From positions 20,265-84,264 of the forward strand of contig CAWAMV010000002.1 in NCBI GenBank assembly GCA_963783195.1: a stretch of DNA of 64,000 nucleotides. Direction: 5' to 3'. The notes beneath the pieces were generated by a model. That model did not search any database and had not been told where the DNA came from. It saw nothing but the letters and a program-made list of their open reading frames with translations. The position numbers and the translations under genes were made by a program. Position 1 is the first letter of the stretch. Every line of letters begins with the position of its first letter. Source of the stretch: Croceibacterium_B sp963783195. Lineage in GTDB: Bacteria > Pseudomonadota > Alphaproteobacteria > Sphingomonadales > Sphingomonadaceae. Shown here piece after piece: positions 44,474 to 53,367 of this stretch.

Positions 44474-45343
44474 ATGAGCGACTGGACCGAACAAACCGCA
44501 CAGGCGAAGGCATGGTTCGAAAGCCTGCGCGACGACATCTGCGCCGCCTTCGAGGCGATCGAACGCGAGGCGGGCTCCGACGCCAGCTTCGAGTACATCC
44601 CGTGGGATCGCCAGGCCGAGGAAGGTCACGCAGGCGCCAAGGATCCTGGAGGCGGTGTGCGCGGGGTGATGAAGGGGAAGGTGTTCGAGAAGGTCGGCGT
44701 CAACGTCAGCACCGTCTCGGGCGATTTTGCGCCCGGCTTCGCGCAGACGATCAACGGCGCGAGCGAGGACAACCCCGGCTTCACGGCCACGGGCATCAGC
44801 CTGGTGGCCCACATGGCCAACCCGCATGTGCCGGCAGTGCACATGAACACCCGGTTCCTGACCACCAGCAAGGCCTGGTTCGGCGGTGGGGCGGACCTCA
44901 ACCCGCCGATTCCCTGCGAGGAGGATACGGAGCAGTTCCACGCCGCCTTCCGCGCCGCGTGCATGGGCCACAACCCGACCTACTACGACAAGTTCAGGAA
45001 GTGGGCCGACGACTACTTCTTCATTCCCCACCGCGGCGTGGCGCGGGGCGTGGGAGGGATCTTCTACGACCACCTCGAGTGCGACGATCTTGCCGGGTTC
45101 GAGCGCAACTTCGCCTTCACCCGCGATGTGGGCAGCGCCTTCCTCGACGTCTTCCCGCGCATCGTGCGGCGGCGGATGGAGCAGGACTTCACGCCCGAGG
45201 AAAAGGCCGCGCAGAAGGAATGGCGCGGGCGCTACGTCGAGTTCAACCTGGTCTACGACCGGGGCACGCTGTTCGGACTGAAAACCGGTGGCAACATCGA
45301 CGCCATCCTGATGAGCCTGCCGCCCGAGGTGACGTGGAGCTGA
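44474..45343 (+). CDS. hemF: Oxygen-dependent coproporphyrinogen III oxidase
   Basis: 289 residues. Signature segments are GGVRGVMKGKVFEKVGVNVS, FTATGISLVAHMANPHVPAV and HMNTRFLTTSKAWFGGGADL, followed by FFIPHRGVARGVGGIFYDHL and RGTLFGLKTGGNIDAILMSL. It oxidatively decarboxylates coproporphyrinogen III in aerobic haem synthesis. Full length. It lies opposite pdeM, with a 45-base divergent promoter gap. Confidence 0.96.
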   Translation: MSDWTEQTAQAKAWFESLRDDICAAFEAIEREAGSDASFEYIPWDRQAEEGHAGAKDPGGGVRGVMKGKVFEKVGVNVSTVSGDFAPGFAQTINGASEDNPGFTATGISLVAHMANPHVPAVHMNTRFLTTSKAWFGGGADLNPPIPCEEDTEQFHAAFRAACMGHNPTYYDKFRKWADDYFFIPHRGVARGVGGIFYDHLECDDLAGFERNFAFTRDVGSAFLDVFPRIVRRRMEQDFTPEEKAAQKEWRGRYVEFNLVYDRGTLFGLKTGGNIDAILMSLPPEVTWS

Positions 45344-46315
45344 TCAGCCCGCGGGGTCCCCGCGCTCTGCCGGTGCGGGGCCGGCGGCGATGACCGGCTC
45401 AACTCCCGCTCCGTCCGGCGGAACGGCGCAGGCATCGACCGAACCCTTCCCTCCGCCCTTGCCGTGGAGCGCGTCGATTTCCGCTTGGCGCCGCTCGAGA
45501 TAGTATTCGCGGGCCGCGGTGTAGGGATCGTCGCTCGCGCGCACGCACGATAGCTGTTCATCGAACTCGGCCCGCTTGTCGAGCGTGTGGACGAGCCCGG
45601 TCGGCACCGTCCATTGCGGGCCGGACAGCGGCGGCCCGATGCCGACCGGCAGCAGCGCCTTGTCGAGCACCTTGCCGACGAGATCGCGCACAGTCGTCGG
45701 CCCGACCAGCGGGACGAAGAAGAACGCACCCGGCTTCACGCCGTAGAAACCCATCGTGTCGGCAAAGCTGTTGGGCCGGCGCGGCAGGTTGAACGGCTTT
45801 TTGGCCGCGGCGTCGGTCACGCCGGCGAACCCCACGGTGGTGTTGACCACGAAGCGCCCGGCCGTCTCAAGCGCTTTGCCGACCTTGTGCTGCAGCAGGT
45901 AGTTGGCGAACACGACCGGCTCGTGGAGGTTGGCGAGGAAGTTGTGCAGGCCCTTGCGCACCCCGTGCGGCACGGCGTGTTCGTAGCCCCTGGCGATGGG
46001 CTCGGTGATCGCGGCGTCGAACTTCTGGGTCACCGCGAACGACTGTGCGTTCAGCACGGCCAGCGGGTCTCCGGCGATCCGGGGACTGGCCGTGACGACG
46101 ATGTCGCCGGCGTCGGCCGCGGGATCGGCCGGGTCTGCGCTTGCCGGATCGAGCGGCTCCTGCAGGGGATCGGCGGGCAGTTCGGCGGCGGCCCCCGCTT
46201 CCTCTCCGGCGTCGGCTTCGGCCGGCGGGTCGACGGCCGCGCCGGGAATGGTCGCCAGGGGCGCAGGCGGGCTGACGGCGAGCGCGAACGCCGCCGGTAT
46301 CAGGCTGAGTGTCAT
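45344..46315 (-). CDS. mlaA: MlaA (VacJ)-family phospholipid-transport protein
   Basis: 323 residues. The signal peptide MTLSLIPAAFALAVSPPAPL is followed by a long acidic Ala/Pro/Asp-rich spacer of about 80 residues. The MlaA domain has NAQSFAVTQKFDAAITEPIA, KGLHNFLANLHEPVVFANYL, RFVVNTTVGFAGVTDAAAKK, DTMGFYGVKPGAFFFVPLVG and PTTVRDLVGKVLDKALLPVG. MlaA removes phospholipids from the outer leaflet of the outer membrane. No lipobox is obvious, and the long spacer is typical of sphingomonad forms. Confidence 0.88.
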   Translation of the reverse strand: MTLSLIPAAFALAVSPPAPLATIPGAAVDPPAEADAGEEAGAAAELPADPLQEPLDPASADPADPAADAGDIVVTASPRIAGDPLAVLNAQSFAVTQKFDAAITEPIARGYEHAVPHGVRKGLHNFLANLHEPVVFANYLLQHKVGKALETAGRFVVNTTVGFAGVTDAAAKKPFNLPRRPNSFADTMGFYGVKPGAFFFVPLVGPTTVRDLVGKVLDKALLPVGIGPPLSGPQWTVPTGLVHTLDKRAEFDEQLSCVRASDDPYTAAREYYLERRQAEIDALHGKGGGKGSVDACAVPPDGAGVEPVIAAGPAPAERGDPAG

Positions 46316-46397
46316 TGCTGGTCCTCTTCGGACGGGTCTTCCGGCTTCCCGGCTATGACGCCCCGAGAGGCGCCGATCCGCAGCCCGGCGGCCGAGT

Positions 46398-46547
46398 TCA
46401 GGCGATCCACGCCCTGAGGATCATCGCCACCACCCCCAGCGCCGCAACGCTGAGCATCCAGATCAGCGCCATCCAGCCGAGGCGCTTGATGAGCGGCGCC
46501 TTGTTCCGACCTGCCGCGCTGCGCGCTGCTCGAGGGCGCTCGCTCAA
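46398..46547 (-). CDS. DUF2474 small membrane protein of the bd oxidase operon
   Basis: 49 residues from a TTG start that overlaps the cydB stop (TTGA). The core APLIKRLGWMALIWMLSVAA followed by LGVVAMILRAWIA matches DUF2474, the short single-span protein encoded after cioAB-type oxidases. By analogy with CydX it probably stabilises the oxidase; that is inference. Confidence 0.75.
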   Translation of the reverse strand: MSERPRAARSAAGRNKAPLIKRLGWMALIWMLSVAALGVVAMILRAWIA

Positions 46548-47539
46548 TGGTACCCCTCGGTCCCGACCTTGCCGCGGAACACCCAGTAGGCCCAGGCGGT
46601 ATAGCCGAGGATCAGCGGCAGCGTGATCGCCACGCCGACCAGCATGAAGACCTGGCTGCGGTGCGGGGCGGCCGCCTCCCAGATGGTGATGGCGGGCGGC
46701 ACGACGTTGGGCCAGATCGTCACGCCAAGCCCCGCCATGCCGAGCAGGAACAGCGCCAGGCTGAGCAGGAACGGTGCCAGTTCCTTGCGCTTCCTGAGCG
46801 ACCAGAACAGCGCGAAGGCGATGATCAGCGTCAGCAGCGGCACCTGGCTGGCAAACAGGACGTTGGGCATCTCCAGCCAGCGCGCGCGATATTCGTCGAG
46901 CAGCGCCAGGTTGTAGACGCTGATGAGGCCCATCAGGCCCAGTGTGGCGATCGCCGCCTGGCCGGCGAGGCGATAGGCATGGTCCTGCACGTCGCCCGAC
47001 AGCTTCCAGATCATCCAGGTCGAGCCGAGCAGGGCGTACCCCGCGACCGTGCCGAGGCCGGTCAGGATGGTATAGGGCGTCAGCCAGTCCCACCAGCTGC
47101 CGGCATAGGCCCGGCCCGAGACCTCGATCCCCTGCAGGAGCGCGCCCAGGACCATGCCCTGGCTCATCGCCGCGACCAGCGAGCCGCCGAAGAAGGCAAA
47201 ATCCCAGAATGGCCGGTGCGTCTCGTCGCGCCAGCGGAATTCGAAAGCCACGCCGCGAAAGACCAGCCCCAGCAGCATGGCGATGATCAGCGGGTAGGTC
47301 GCGGGCAGGATCACCGCATAGGCGAGCGGAAAGGCCGCCAGCAGCCCGCCGCCACCCAGCACCAGCCATGTCTCGTTGCCGTCCCACACCGGCGCGATGG
47401 AATTCATCGCCCGGTTGCGCCCGTGGCCCACGGTCACGGTCGGGAAGAGAATGCCGATGCCGAGGTCGAACCCGTCCATCACCACGTAGGCGAAGACCGC
47501 GAACGCGATGATGAAGGCCCAGATGACAGTCAGGTCCAT
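46544..47539 (-). CDS. cioB: Cytochrome bd-type (cyanide-insensitive) quinol oxidase subunit II
   Basis: 331 residues. The start LTVIWAFIIAFAVFAYVVMD and GFDLGIGILFP are the classic CydB N-terminus. It then has NSIAPVWDGNETWLVLGGGG, VFRGVAFEFRWRDETHRPFW and later VGVAITLPLILGYTAWAYWV. It overlaps the subunit I gene (ATGA) and the DUF2474 gene, so the three form one operon. Inner membrane. Confidence 0.94.
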   Translation of the reverse strand: MDLTVIWAFIIAFAVFAYVVMDGFDLGIGILFPTVTVGHGRNRAMNSIAPVWDGNETWLVLGGGGLLAAFPLAYAVILPATYPLIIAMLLGLVFRGVAFEFRWRDETHRPFWDFAFFGGSLVAAMSQGMVLGALLQGIEVSGRAYAGSWWDWLTPYTILTGLGTVAGYALLGSTWMIWKLSGDVQDHAYRLAGQAAIATLGLMGLISVYNLALLDEYRARWLEMPNVLFASQVPLLTLIIAFALFWSLRKRKELAPFLLSLALFLLGMAGLGVTIWPNVVPPAITIWEAAAPHRSQVFMLVGVAITLPLILGYTAWAYWVFRGKVGTEGYH

Positions 47540-48975
47540 CAGGCGTCGTCCTTTCCGCGCGGAAGTTCTTCGGCCCGGCCCGGGTTCTGGCTCGGCCCGG
47601 GGGTGATGCCCGCGGTGCGTATCGGCGCCTTCTCGTCGTCCGCGGGGCCGTGCTCGCCGGTGTGCACGCCGCCCGCCATCAGGCGCAGGATGTACCAGGT
47701 GCCTACGCCGAAAACCGCGAAATAGACCACAACGAAGGCGGTCAGCGAGCTCAGAAGCGCGGGCGCGGCAAGCGGGCTGGCGCTGTCGGCGGTGCGCAGC
47801 AGGCCGTAGACGGTCCAGGGCTGGCGGCCGACCTCGGTCGTGACCCACCCGGCGATCACCGCGACGAAACCCGAAGGGCCCATCGCGATTGCCGCCCGGT
47901 GCAGCCAGGGCCAGGCGTAGAGCTTGCCGCGTGCCCGTGCGAGCAGGCTCCACAGCCCGATGCCGAGCATGGCGAAGCCGAGGCCCACCATGATGCGGAA
48001 GGCCCAGAAAACCGGCCCCACCGGCGGCCGGTCCTCCGGCGCGATCGTCTCGAGCCCGGCGAGCGGAGCGTTCGGATCATGCTTGAGGATGAGGCTCGAA
48101 GCCTTTGGAATCTCGATGGCGTACTTCACCTCGCCCGCCTGGCTGTCGGGAATGCCGAACAGGATCAGCGGCGCGCCGTCGGGATGGCTTCGGTAATGCC
48201 CCTCCATCGCCATGACCTTGGCCGGCTGGTGCTCCAGCGTGTTCAGCCCGTGCGCGTCGCCCAGGAAGATCTGTACCGGCGCGACGAGCGCGGCCATCCA
48301 CATCGCCATGGAGAACATGATCCGCGCGTGGGGCTCCTCGCGGTTCTTCAGGAGATGCCATGCACCCACCGCGCCCACCGCAAAGGCGGTGGTCAGGTAG
48401 GCGGCCGTGACCGTGTGCATCAGGCGGAACGGGAAGCTGGGATTGAAGACGATGTCCCACCAGCTCGGCCCCGGCAGGAACTGGCCGTTCGCGCCCAGCT
48501 CGAAGCCCGTGGGCGTCTGCATCCACGAGTTGACCGACAGGATCCAGAAAGCCGAAACGAACGTGCCCAGCGCGACCATGCAGGTGGCTGCGAAGTGCAG
48601 TCCCTTGCCGACCTTCTTCAGGCCGAACAGCATGACCCCGAGGAACCCGGCCTCGAGGAAGAAGGCGGTCAGCACCTCGTAGGCCATGAGCGGGCCGATG
48701 ACCGGGCCCGCCTTGTCGGAAAACACCGCCCAGTTGGTGCCGAACTGGTAGGACATGACGATCCCGGAAACGACGCCCATTGCAAAGGCGACCGCGAAGA
48801 TCTTCAGCCAGAAGCGGAACAGGTCGAGATAGGCCTGCCGACCGGTCTTCAGCCAGAGGCCTTCGAGCACCATCAGGAAGCTCGCCAGGCCGATCGAGAA
48901 GGCGGGGAAAATGAAGTGGAAGCTTACCGTGAAGGCAAACTGAATTCGTGCCAGCAGGAGGGCGTCGAGGTCCAT
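47539..48975 (-). CDS. cioA: Cytochrome bd-type (cyanide-insensitive) quinol oxidase subunit I
   Basis: 478 residues. Haem-ligand and quinol regions are visible: LARIQFAFTVSFHFIFPAFS, AVAFAMGVVSGIVMSYQFGT and NWAVFSDKAGPVIGPLMAYE. NSWMQTPTGFELGANGQFLP and GSLLARARGKLYAWPWLHR-type sequence follow. The periplasmic Q loop is short, as in the CIO (CioA) subgroup rather than the long-loop CydA. The adjacent DUF2474 gene supports CIO assignment. It reduces oxygen with electrons from quinol. Confidence 0.94.
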   Translation of the reverse strand: MDLDALLLARIQFAFTVSFHFIFPAFSIGLASFLMVLEGLWLKTGRQAYLDLFRFWLKIFAVAFAMGVVSGIVMSYQFGTNWAVFSDKAGPVIGPLMAYEVLTAFFLEAGFLGVMLFGLKKVGKGLHFAATCMVALGTFVSAFWILSVNSWMQTPTGFELGANGQFLPGPSWWDIVFNPSFPFRLMHTVTAAYLTTAFAVGAVGAWHLLKNREEPHARIMFSMAMWMAALVAPVQIFLGDAHGLNTLEHQPAKVMAMEGHYRSHPDGAPLILFGIPDSQAGEVKYAIEIPKASSLILKHDPNAPLAGLETIAPEDRPPVGPVFWAFRIMVGLGFAMLGIGLWSLLARARGKLYAWPWLHRAAIAMGPSGFVAVIAGWVTTEVGRQPWTVYGLLRTADSASPLAAPALLSSLTAFVVVYFAVFGVGTWYILRLMAGGVHTGEHGPADDEKAPIRTAGITPGPSQNPGRAEELPRGKDDA

Positions 48976-49070
48976 CGCCCCGGGTTGTTACGCGCTTCAG
49001 CGCAGGCTTGCAAAAGCGGAAATACCAACGAGTGTTGCGTCCGCCGCAACACCCGGCGACCTCGCCGGGA

Positions 49071-49514
49071 TCACGCGTCCTTCCATTGCCGAACCGGGTC
49101 GGGTCCTCGGCCGGTCTTCTGCCAGTAGGCGGCCAGGCCGGTCCGGTCGGTCAGTTCGGCATAGCGGGGATCGTCGCGCACGGCGCCGAGCGGCGGGGTG
49201 AACAGCCACTGCGTCTGGCGCCATGAAACGTCGGACAGCAGCATCTCGGACTTCATCCGCGCTGCCGGCCCGGCCAGCGGGCCGCCGTTGAACAGCAGCA
49301 GCTCGATGATGTCGTAGGCCGCATCAACCTCGCCGAGCGCGGAGAGGACCATGATCCCGTGCACGGCCATGCCCGGGCTGCGTGGGGCGGCCCGGCGGAA
49401 GGCACCGCGTGCCCTCGCCAGGTTCGCCGCTGTCGGCACCGCCTGCTCCCACGCGGGAGAAATATCGCAGCCTTGCGGATACTTGGCAATCCGCCCCCGC
49501 AATCTGCCCCGCAA
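49071..49514 (-). pseudogene. 3' remnant of a TPR-type protein
   Basis: This minus-strand ORF encodes only a C-terminal segment: RARGAFRRAAPRSPGMAVHG, LGEVDAAYDIIELLLFNGGP and LGAVRDDPRYAELTDRTGLA, ending YWQKTGRGPDPVRQWKDA. The DPRYAELTxRxGLxxYW ending is common at the C-terminus of long sphingomonad proteins with TPR and winged-helix or cyclase domains. No N-terminal part or start is present, and it begins right after the aminotransferase stop. I read it as a truncated remnant, although a short functional protein cannot be excluded. Confidence 0.55.
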
Positions 49515-49537
49515 TCCGCGCCTGCAATCGCCTCCGT

Positions 49538-50683
49538 TCAGGCGCAGCGAAAACGCGCGAGCCGTTCGATAGCGGTGTCGAGCGTGGCCTGTTCCTTGGC
49601 GAAGCAGAAGCGCAGATAGCCGCTTTCGGCATCCGGACCGCAGAAGGCACTCACGGGAATCGCGGCGACGCCTGCCTCGCGGATCATGCGTTCGGCCACG
49701 GCTTCGTCATCGGGCGGGAGGCCGGATGCGGCGAGATCGATCGTGACGAACCACGTCGCCTGGCTGGGGAGGACGGCATAGCCCGCCGCCCCCAGGCCAT
49801 CGACCAGCCGGTCTTTCGCCGCAGCATAACGGGCGCGGTGTTCGCGGTGCCAGGAAGGGGGCAGGGCGAGGCCCTCGGCCACTGCCCATTGCAGCGGCAC
49901 GGCGGTGGTGAAGGTGAGGAACTGGTGCTGCCCGGCCACGAGCGCGGCAAGCGCCGGCGCGGCGACGGCCCAGCCGACCTTCCACCCGGTAAGCGAGAAT
50001 ATCTTGCCGGCCGAGCCGATCTTGATGGCCCGGTCGCGCAGACTCCCGACATGCAATGCGGACACGTGCCGCGTGCCGTCGAGGATCATCCCCTCCCACA
50101 CTTCGTCACAGATCAGCACGAGGTCGTGCGCCTCGCAGATCGCTCCGAGCCGCTCGAGGTCGGCGCGGGAGACGAGAGTGCCGGTGGGATTGTTCGGCGT
50201 GTTGAGAATGATCGCCCGGGTGGCCGGGCCGATCGCCGCTTCGAGCGCGCCGAACGGGATCGTCCAGCCGGGCGGTTGCAGCGGCACGATCCGCGCCTTG
50301 CCTCCGGCGCGCGTCACCAGCGGCAGGTAAGCGTCGTAGAACGGCTGGAACAGCACCGCCTCGTCCCCCGGCCCGACGAAAGCCATGATCGCCGCCGCCA
50401 GCGCCTCGGTGGCTCCCGACGTCACGACGACTTCGGCGGGATCGACGGCGAGGTCCTGCTCCTGCCGGTAGTAGCCGGCGACGGCATCGCGCAGTTCGGG
50501 CAGGCCGCGCATCGGCGGGTACTGGTTGCCGTGCTCGACCAGTGCCCGCTGCGCCGCCGCCAGCAGCTCGGGCGCGTGTTCGATCTCGGGAAAGCCCTGC
50601 CCCAGGTTGATCGCCCCCGTTTCGCGGGCGAGGGCCGAGACGCGGTCGAAAACGGTGTCGGCGGGCAGCGGTGGCAGGCGCAT
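49538..50683 (-). CDS. Pyridoxal-phosphate aminotransferase (class I/II)
   Basis: 381 residues from ATG 50683. It has ETGAINLGQGFPEIEHAPEL, NQYPPMRGLPELRDAVAGYY, VVVTSGATEALAAAIMAFVG, AIILNTPNNPTGTLVSRADL and the PLP lysine in GSAGKIFSLTGWKVGWAVAA. This resembles the YbdL/DapC/kynurenine aminotransferase group (Ifold). Candidate substrates include methionine and succinyl-diaminopimelate; sequence alone does not decide. It is divergent from rsh. Confidence 0.9.
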   Translation of the reverse strand: MRLPPLPADTVFDRVSALARETGAINLGQGFPEIEHAPELLAAAQRALVEHGNQYPPMRGLPELRDAVAGYYRQEQDLAVDPAEVVVTSGATEALAAAIMAFVGPGDEAVLFQPFYDAYLPLVTRAGGKARIVPLQPPGWTIPFGALEAAIGPATRAIILNTPNNPTGTLVSRADLERLGAICEAHDLVLICDEVWEGMILDGTRHVSALHVGSLRDRAIKIGSAGKIFSLTGWKVGWAVAAPALAALVAGQHQFLTFTTAVPLQWAVAEGLALPPSWHREHRARYAAAKDRLVDGLGAAGYAVLPSQATWFVTIDLAASGLPPDDEAVAERMIREAGVAAIPVSAFCGPDAESGYLRFCFAKEQATLDTAIERLARFRCA

Positions 50684-50974
50684 GGGCCTCCAACTGCCGG
50701 AACGCACGGTTTCGGGCAAGGCGCGCGCCAACAGCCTTTCCTACAGGTCACGGGTTGTGCCATCGCGGCCACTGTAAAATTCTCGTCCAGGCGCGCCTCG
50801 ATGCCTCTCCGCCGGAGGGGCTTCTCGCTTCCTGGAAGAGCCGCGGAACGACGCGTTGTTGGAGTATCCTTTGTGTATACTTCCGCCGGCCGTCGGGATG
50901 CTGTTGCATTCTTTGCAAGTGATACGCATTCTTTCCGCTTGCCGAAACCGGGGCCGCCCCACATCTTGCCAGCG
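50684..50974. other. Divergent promoter region between the aminotransferase and rsh genes
   Basis: About 290 bases without a convincing gene. A Fur-box-like sequence lies near 50923-50945 (AGTGATACGCATTCT, 11 of 15 positions of the consensus core by eye). The -35/-10 elements were not assigned. Confidence 0.3.
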
Positions 50975-53056
50975 ATGTTGCGGCAATACGAACTGGTCGA
51001 GCGGGTCAAGGAATACGATCCGGACGCCGACGAGGCGCTGCTGAACCGCGCCTACGTCTATACTGTCCAGAAGCACGGCAGCCAGAAGCGCGCGAGCGGC
51101 GATCCCTACTTCAGCCACCCGGTCGAGGTGGCCGGGCTCATCACCGACCTCAAGCTCGACCAGGACACGGTCATCACCGCCTTGCTGCACGACACGGTCG
51201 AGGACACCCTGGCGACGATCGAGGACGTGGAGGCGAACTTCGGCCCCGACGTCGCCCGCCTTGTCGACGGGGTGACCAAGCTGTCCAAGATCGAACAGAT
51301 GACCGACGACGAGCGGGCGGCGGAAAACCTGCGCAAGTTCCTCCTCGCCATGAGCGAGGACCTGCGGGTGCTGCTGGTGAAGCTCGCCGACCGGCTGCAC
51401 AACATGCGCACGCTCCATTTCATCAAGAGCCCGGAAAAGCGCAAGCGCATCGCGCGCGAGACGATGGACATCTACGCCCCCCTCGCCGAGCGGGTGGGGA
51501 TGTACGAGTACATGCGCGAGATGCAGCTTCTCGCGTTCGAACAACTCGAGCCCGAAGCCTACGCCACGATCGCCGGCCGGTTGGAACAGATCCGTTCGAG
51601 CGACGGGGGGCAGGTCGATGCAATCGCGCTCAAGATCAAGCAGGCGCTGGCCGAGAACGGCGTCCAGGTGGAGGTCTCGGGACGCGAGAAACATCCCTAT
51701 TCGATCTGGCGCAAGATGGCCGAGCGTCACGTCAGCTTCGAGCAGATCTCCGACATCATGGCCTTTCGCGTCGTCACTGAAAGCCCGGAGGACAGCTATC
51801 GCGCCCTCGGCGTACTGCACCAGGTCTGGCAGTTCGTCCCGGGCCGCTTCAAGGACTATATCTCGACCCCCAAGTCGAACGGCTATCGCTCGCTCCACAC
51901 GACGCTGATCTACGAGAGCTCGATGCGCGTGGAAGTGCAAATTCGCACCCGCGAGATGCACCGCCGCAACGAGTTCGGTCTCGCCGCGCACTGGGCCTAC
52001 AAGCAGGGCGATCGGCCCGACGGGCAGGTCGGCTGGCTGCGTGACCTCATCGAGATCGTCGACTCCAGCCATGATGCCGAGGAACTGCTCGAGCACACGC
52101 GGATGGCGATCTATTCAGACCGCATCTTCGCCTTCACTCCCAAGGGGGCGCTGTTCCAGTTGCCCAAGGGCGCGACCCCGGTGGACTTCGCGTTCGCGGT
52201 CCACACCGATCTCGGCGCGCAGACCGTGGGGGCCAAGATCAACGGCCGCCACATGCCGCTGCGCTCACAGCTCCACAACGGCGACGTGGTCGAAATCATC
52301 AAGGGCAAGGCGGCCGAACCTCAACTCTCCTGGCTCGGCTTCGTTACGACCGGTAAGGCACGCGCCTCGATCCGCCGCGCGGTGCGGGCGAAGGAGCGCG
52401 AGGAAGTCGTCGCCATCGGCCGCAAGCTGTTCGACGACATCGCCGGGCGCGTCCCGGCCAGGATCGGGCGCAAGGCCATCAAGGCCGCGGTCGAGCGGCT
52501 CGAGCTGGAGGACGAGGACGACCTCATGCACCGCATCGGCAGCGCCAAGCTGACCGACCGGGAGGTGATGGAAGCGCTCGTCCCGGGAAGCACCGCGGAC
52601 TTGCCAGAACTGCCGCCGCAGGAACGGGCGATCTCGATCAAGGGGCTGACGCCGGGCGTCGGCTTCAGTCTGGCCGAATGCTGCCACCCGGTTCCGGGCG
52701 ACCGCATCGTCGGCCTCAGGATGCCGGGCGAACGCGTCTGTGTTCACGCAATCGATTGCCTCGAACTGGCGAGCGGGATCGATGCCGACTGGGTCGACCT
52801 CTCGTGGGGGGAACGCTCGCAGGGGGCGGTCGGGCGACTGCGCGTGGTCTTGTACCACCGGCCAGGGACGCTGGCGGAAATGGCCGGAATCTTCGCGCAG
52901 AACCACGCCAACGTGATCAATCTCGTCCTGACCCAGCGGGACGACCCGTTTCACACCTACGACGTTGACCTCGAGGTATCCGACCTTGCCCACCTGACCC
53001 GCATCGTCAGCGCCCTGCGCGCCAGCGAGGCCGTGGCCGAGGCAGAGCGTATCTAG
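50975..53056 (+). CDS. rsh: Bifunctional (p)ppGpp synthetase/hydrolase RelA/SpoT
   Basis: 693 residues. The HD hydrolase domain carries YFSHPVEVAGLITDLKLDQD and ALLHDTVEDTLATIEDVEAN, with an intact HDTVEDT motif. The synthetase domain has SGREKHPYSIWRKMAERHVS, FKDYISTPKSNGYRSLHTTL and VEVQIRTREMHRRNEFGLAA. TGS follows (RIFAFTPKGALFQLPKGATP). The C-terminal ACT domain is VVLYHRPGTLAEMAGIFAQN. It makes and degrades (p)ppGpp. Alphaproteobacteria normally carry this single long form. Start ATG 50975 gives the family N-terminus (MLRQYELVERVKEYDPDADE). Confidence 0.96.
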   Translation: MLRQYELVERVKEYDPDADEALLNRAYVYTVQKHGSQKRASGDPYFSHPVEVAGLITDLKLDQDTVITALLHDTVEDTLATIEDVEANFGPDVARLVDGVTKLSKIEQMTDDERAAENLRKFLLAMSEDLRVLLVKLADRLHNMRTLHFIKSPEKRKRIARETMDIYAPLAERVGMYEYMREMQLLAFEQLEPEAYATIAGRLEQIRSSDGGQVDAIALKIKQALAENGVQVEVSGREKHPYSIWRKMAERHVSFEQISDIMAFRVVTESPEDSYRALGVLHQVWQFVPGRFKDYISTPKSNGYRSLHTTLIYESSMRVEVQIRTREMHRRNEFGLAAHWAYKQGDRPDGQVGWLRDLIEIVDSSHDAEELLEHTRMAIYSDRIFAFTPKGALFQLPKGATPVDFAFAVHTDLGAQTVGAKINGRHMPLRSQLHNGDVVEIIKGKAAEPQLSWLGFVTTGKARASIRRAVRAKEREEVVAIGRKLFDDIAGRVPARIGRKAIKAAVERLELEDEDDLMHRIGSAKLTDREVMEALVPGSTADLPELPPQERAISIKGLTPGVGFSLAECCHPVPGDRIVGLRMPGERVCVHAIDCLELASGIDADWVDLSWGERSQGAVGRLRVVLYHRPGTLAEMAGIFAQNHANVINLVLTQRDDPFHTYDVDLEVSDLAHLTRIVSALRASEAVAEAERI

Positions 53057-53367
53057 AGGAGTTTCAGTTCGACCTCGATCAGTTCGCCCGCGACCAGGGT
53101 CTCGGCCAGGCGCACCGGCTTCTTGATCGGCAGGAACCACTTGCCCTGCGACGGGAAGACCGAGGTTCGCCACTCGGTCCCGCCCACGCGCGCCTCGACT
53201 TTCACCGACCCGAAACCGCGCCGGTTGCCGAGTTCCAGCCGCCGTTCCAACTCGTGGCCGGTGACCTGCTCGCTTGCATCATCGGTCAGGTGGACGAACC
53301 CGACCGGCGGCTTGCCCTCCTCGATTTGCATGGTCTGCAGCGGAGCCGTGAAACGTACGGTCGTCAT
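53053..53367 (-). CDS. DUF1905 protein
   Basis: 104 residues: TVRFTAPLQTMQIEEGKPPV, GFVHLTDDASEQVTGHELER, then GFGSVKVEARVGGTEWRTSV and FPSQGKWFLPIKKPVRLAET. The GSVKVxxxVGGxxWxTSxFP core and the LPIKKxVR strand fit DUF1905, a small beta-barrel of unknown function. It overlaps the cyclophilin gene by an ATGA and converges with rsh. Confidence 0.8.
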   Translation of the reverse strand: MTTVRFTAPLQTMQIEEGKPPVGFVHLTDDASEQVTGHELERRLELGNRRGFGSVKVEARVGGTEWRTSVFPSQGKWFLPIKKPVRLAETLVAGELIEVELKLL

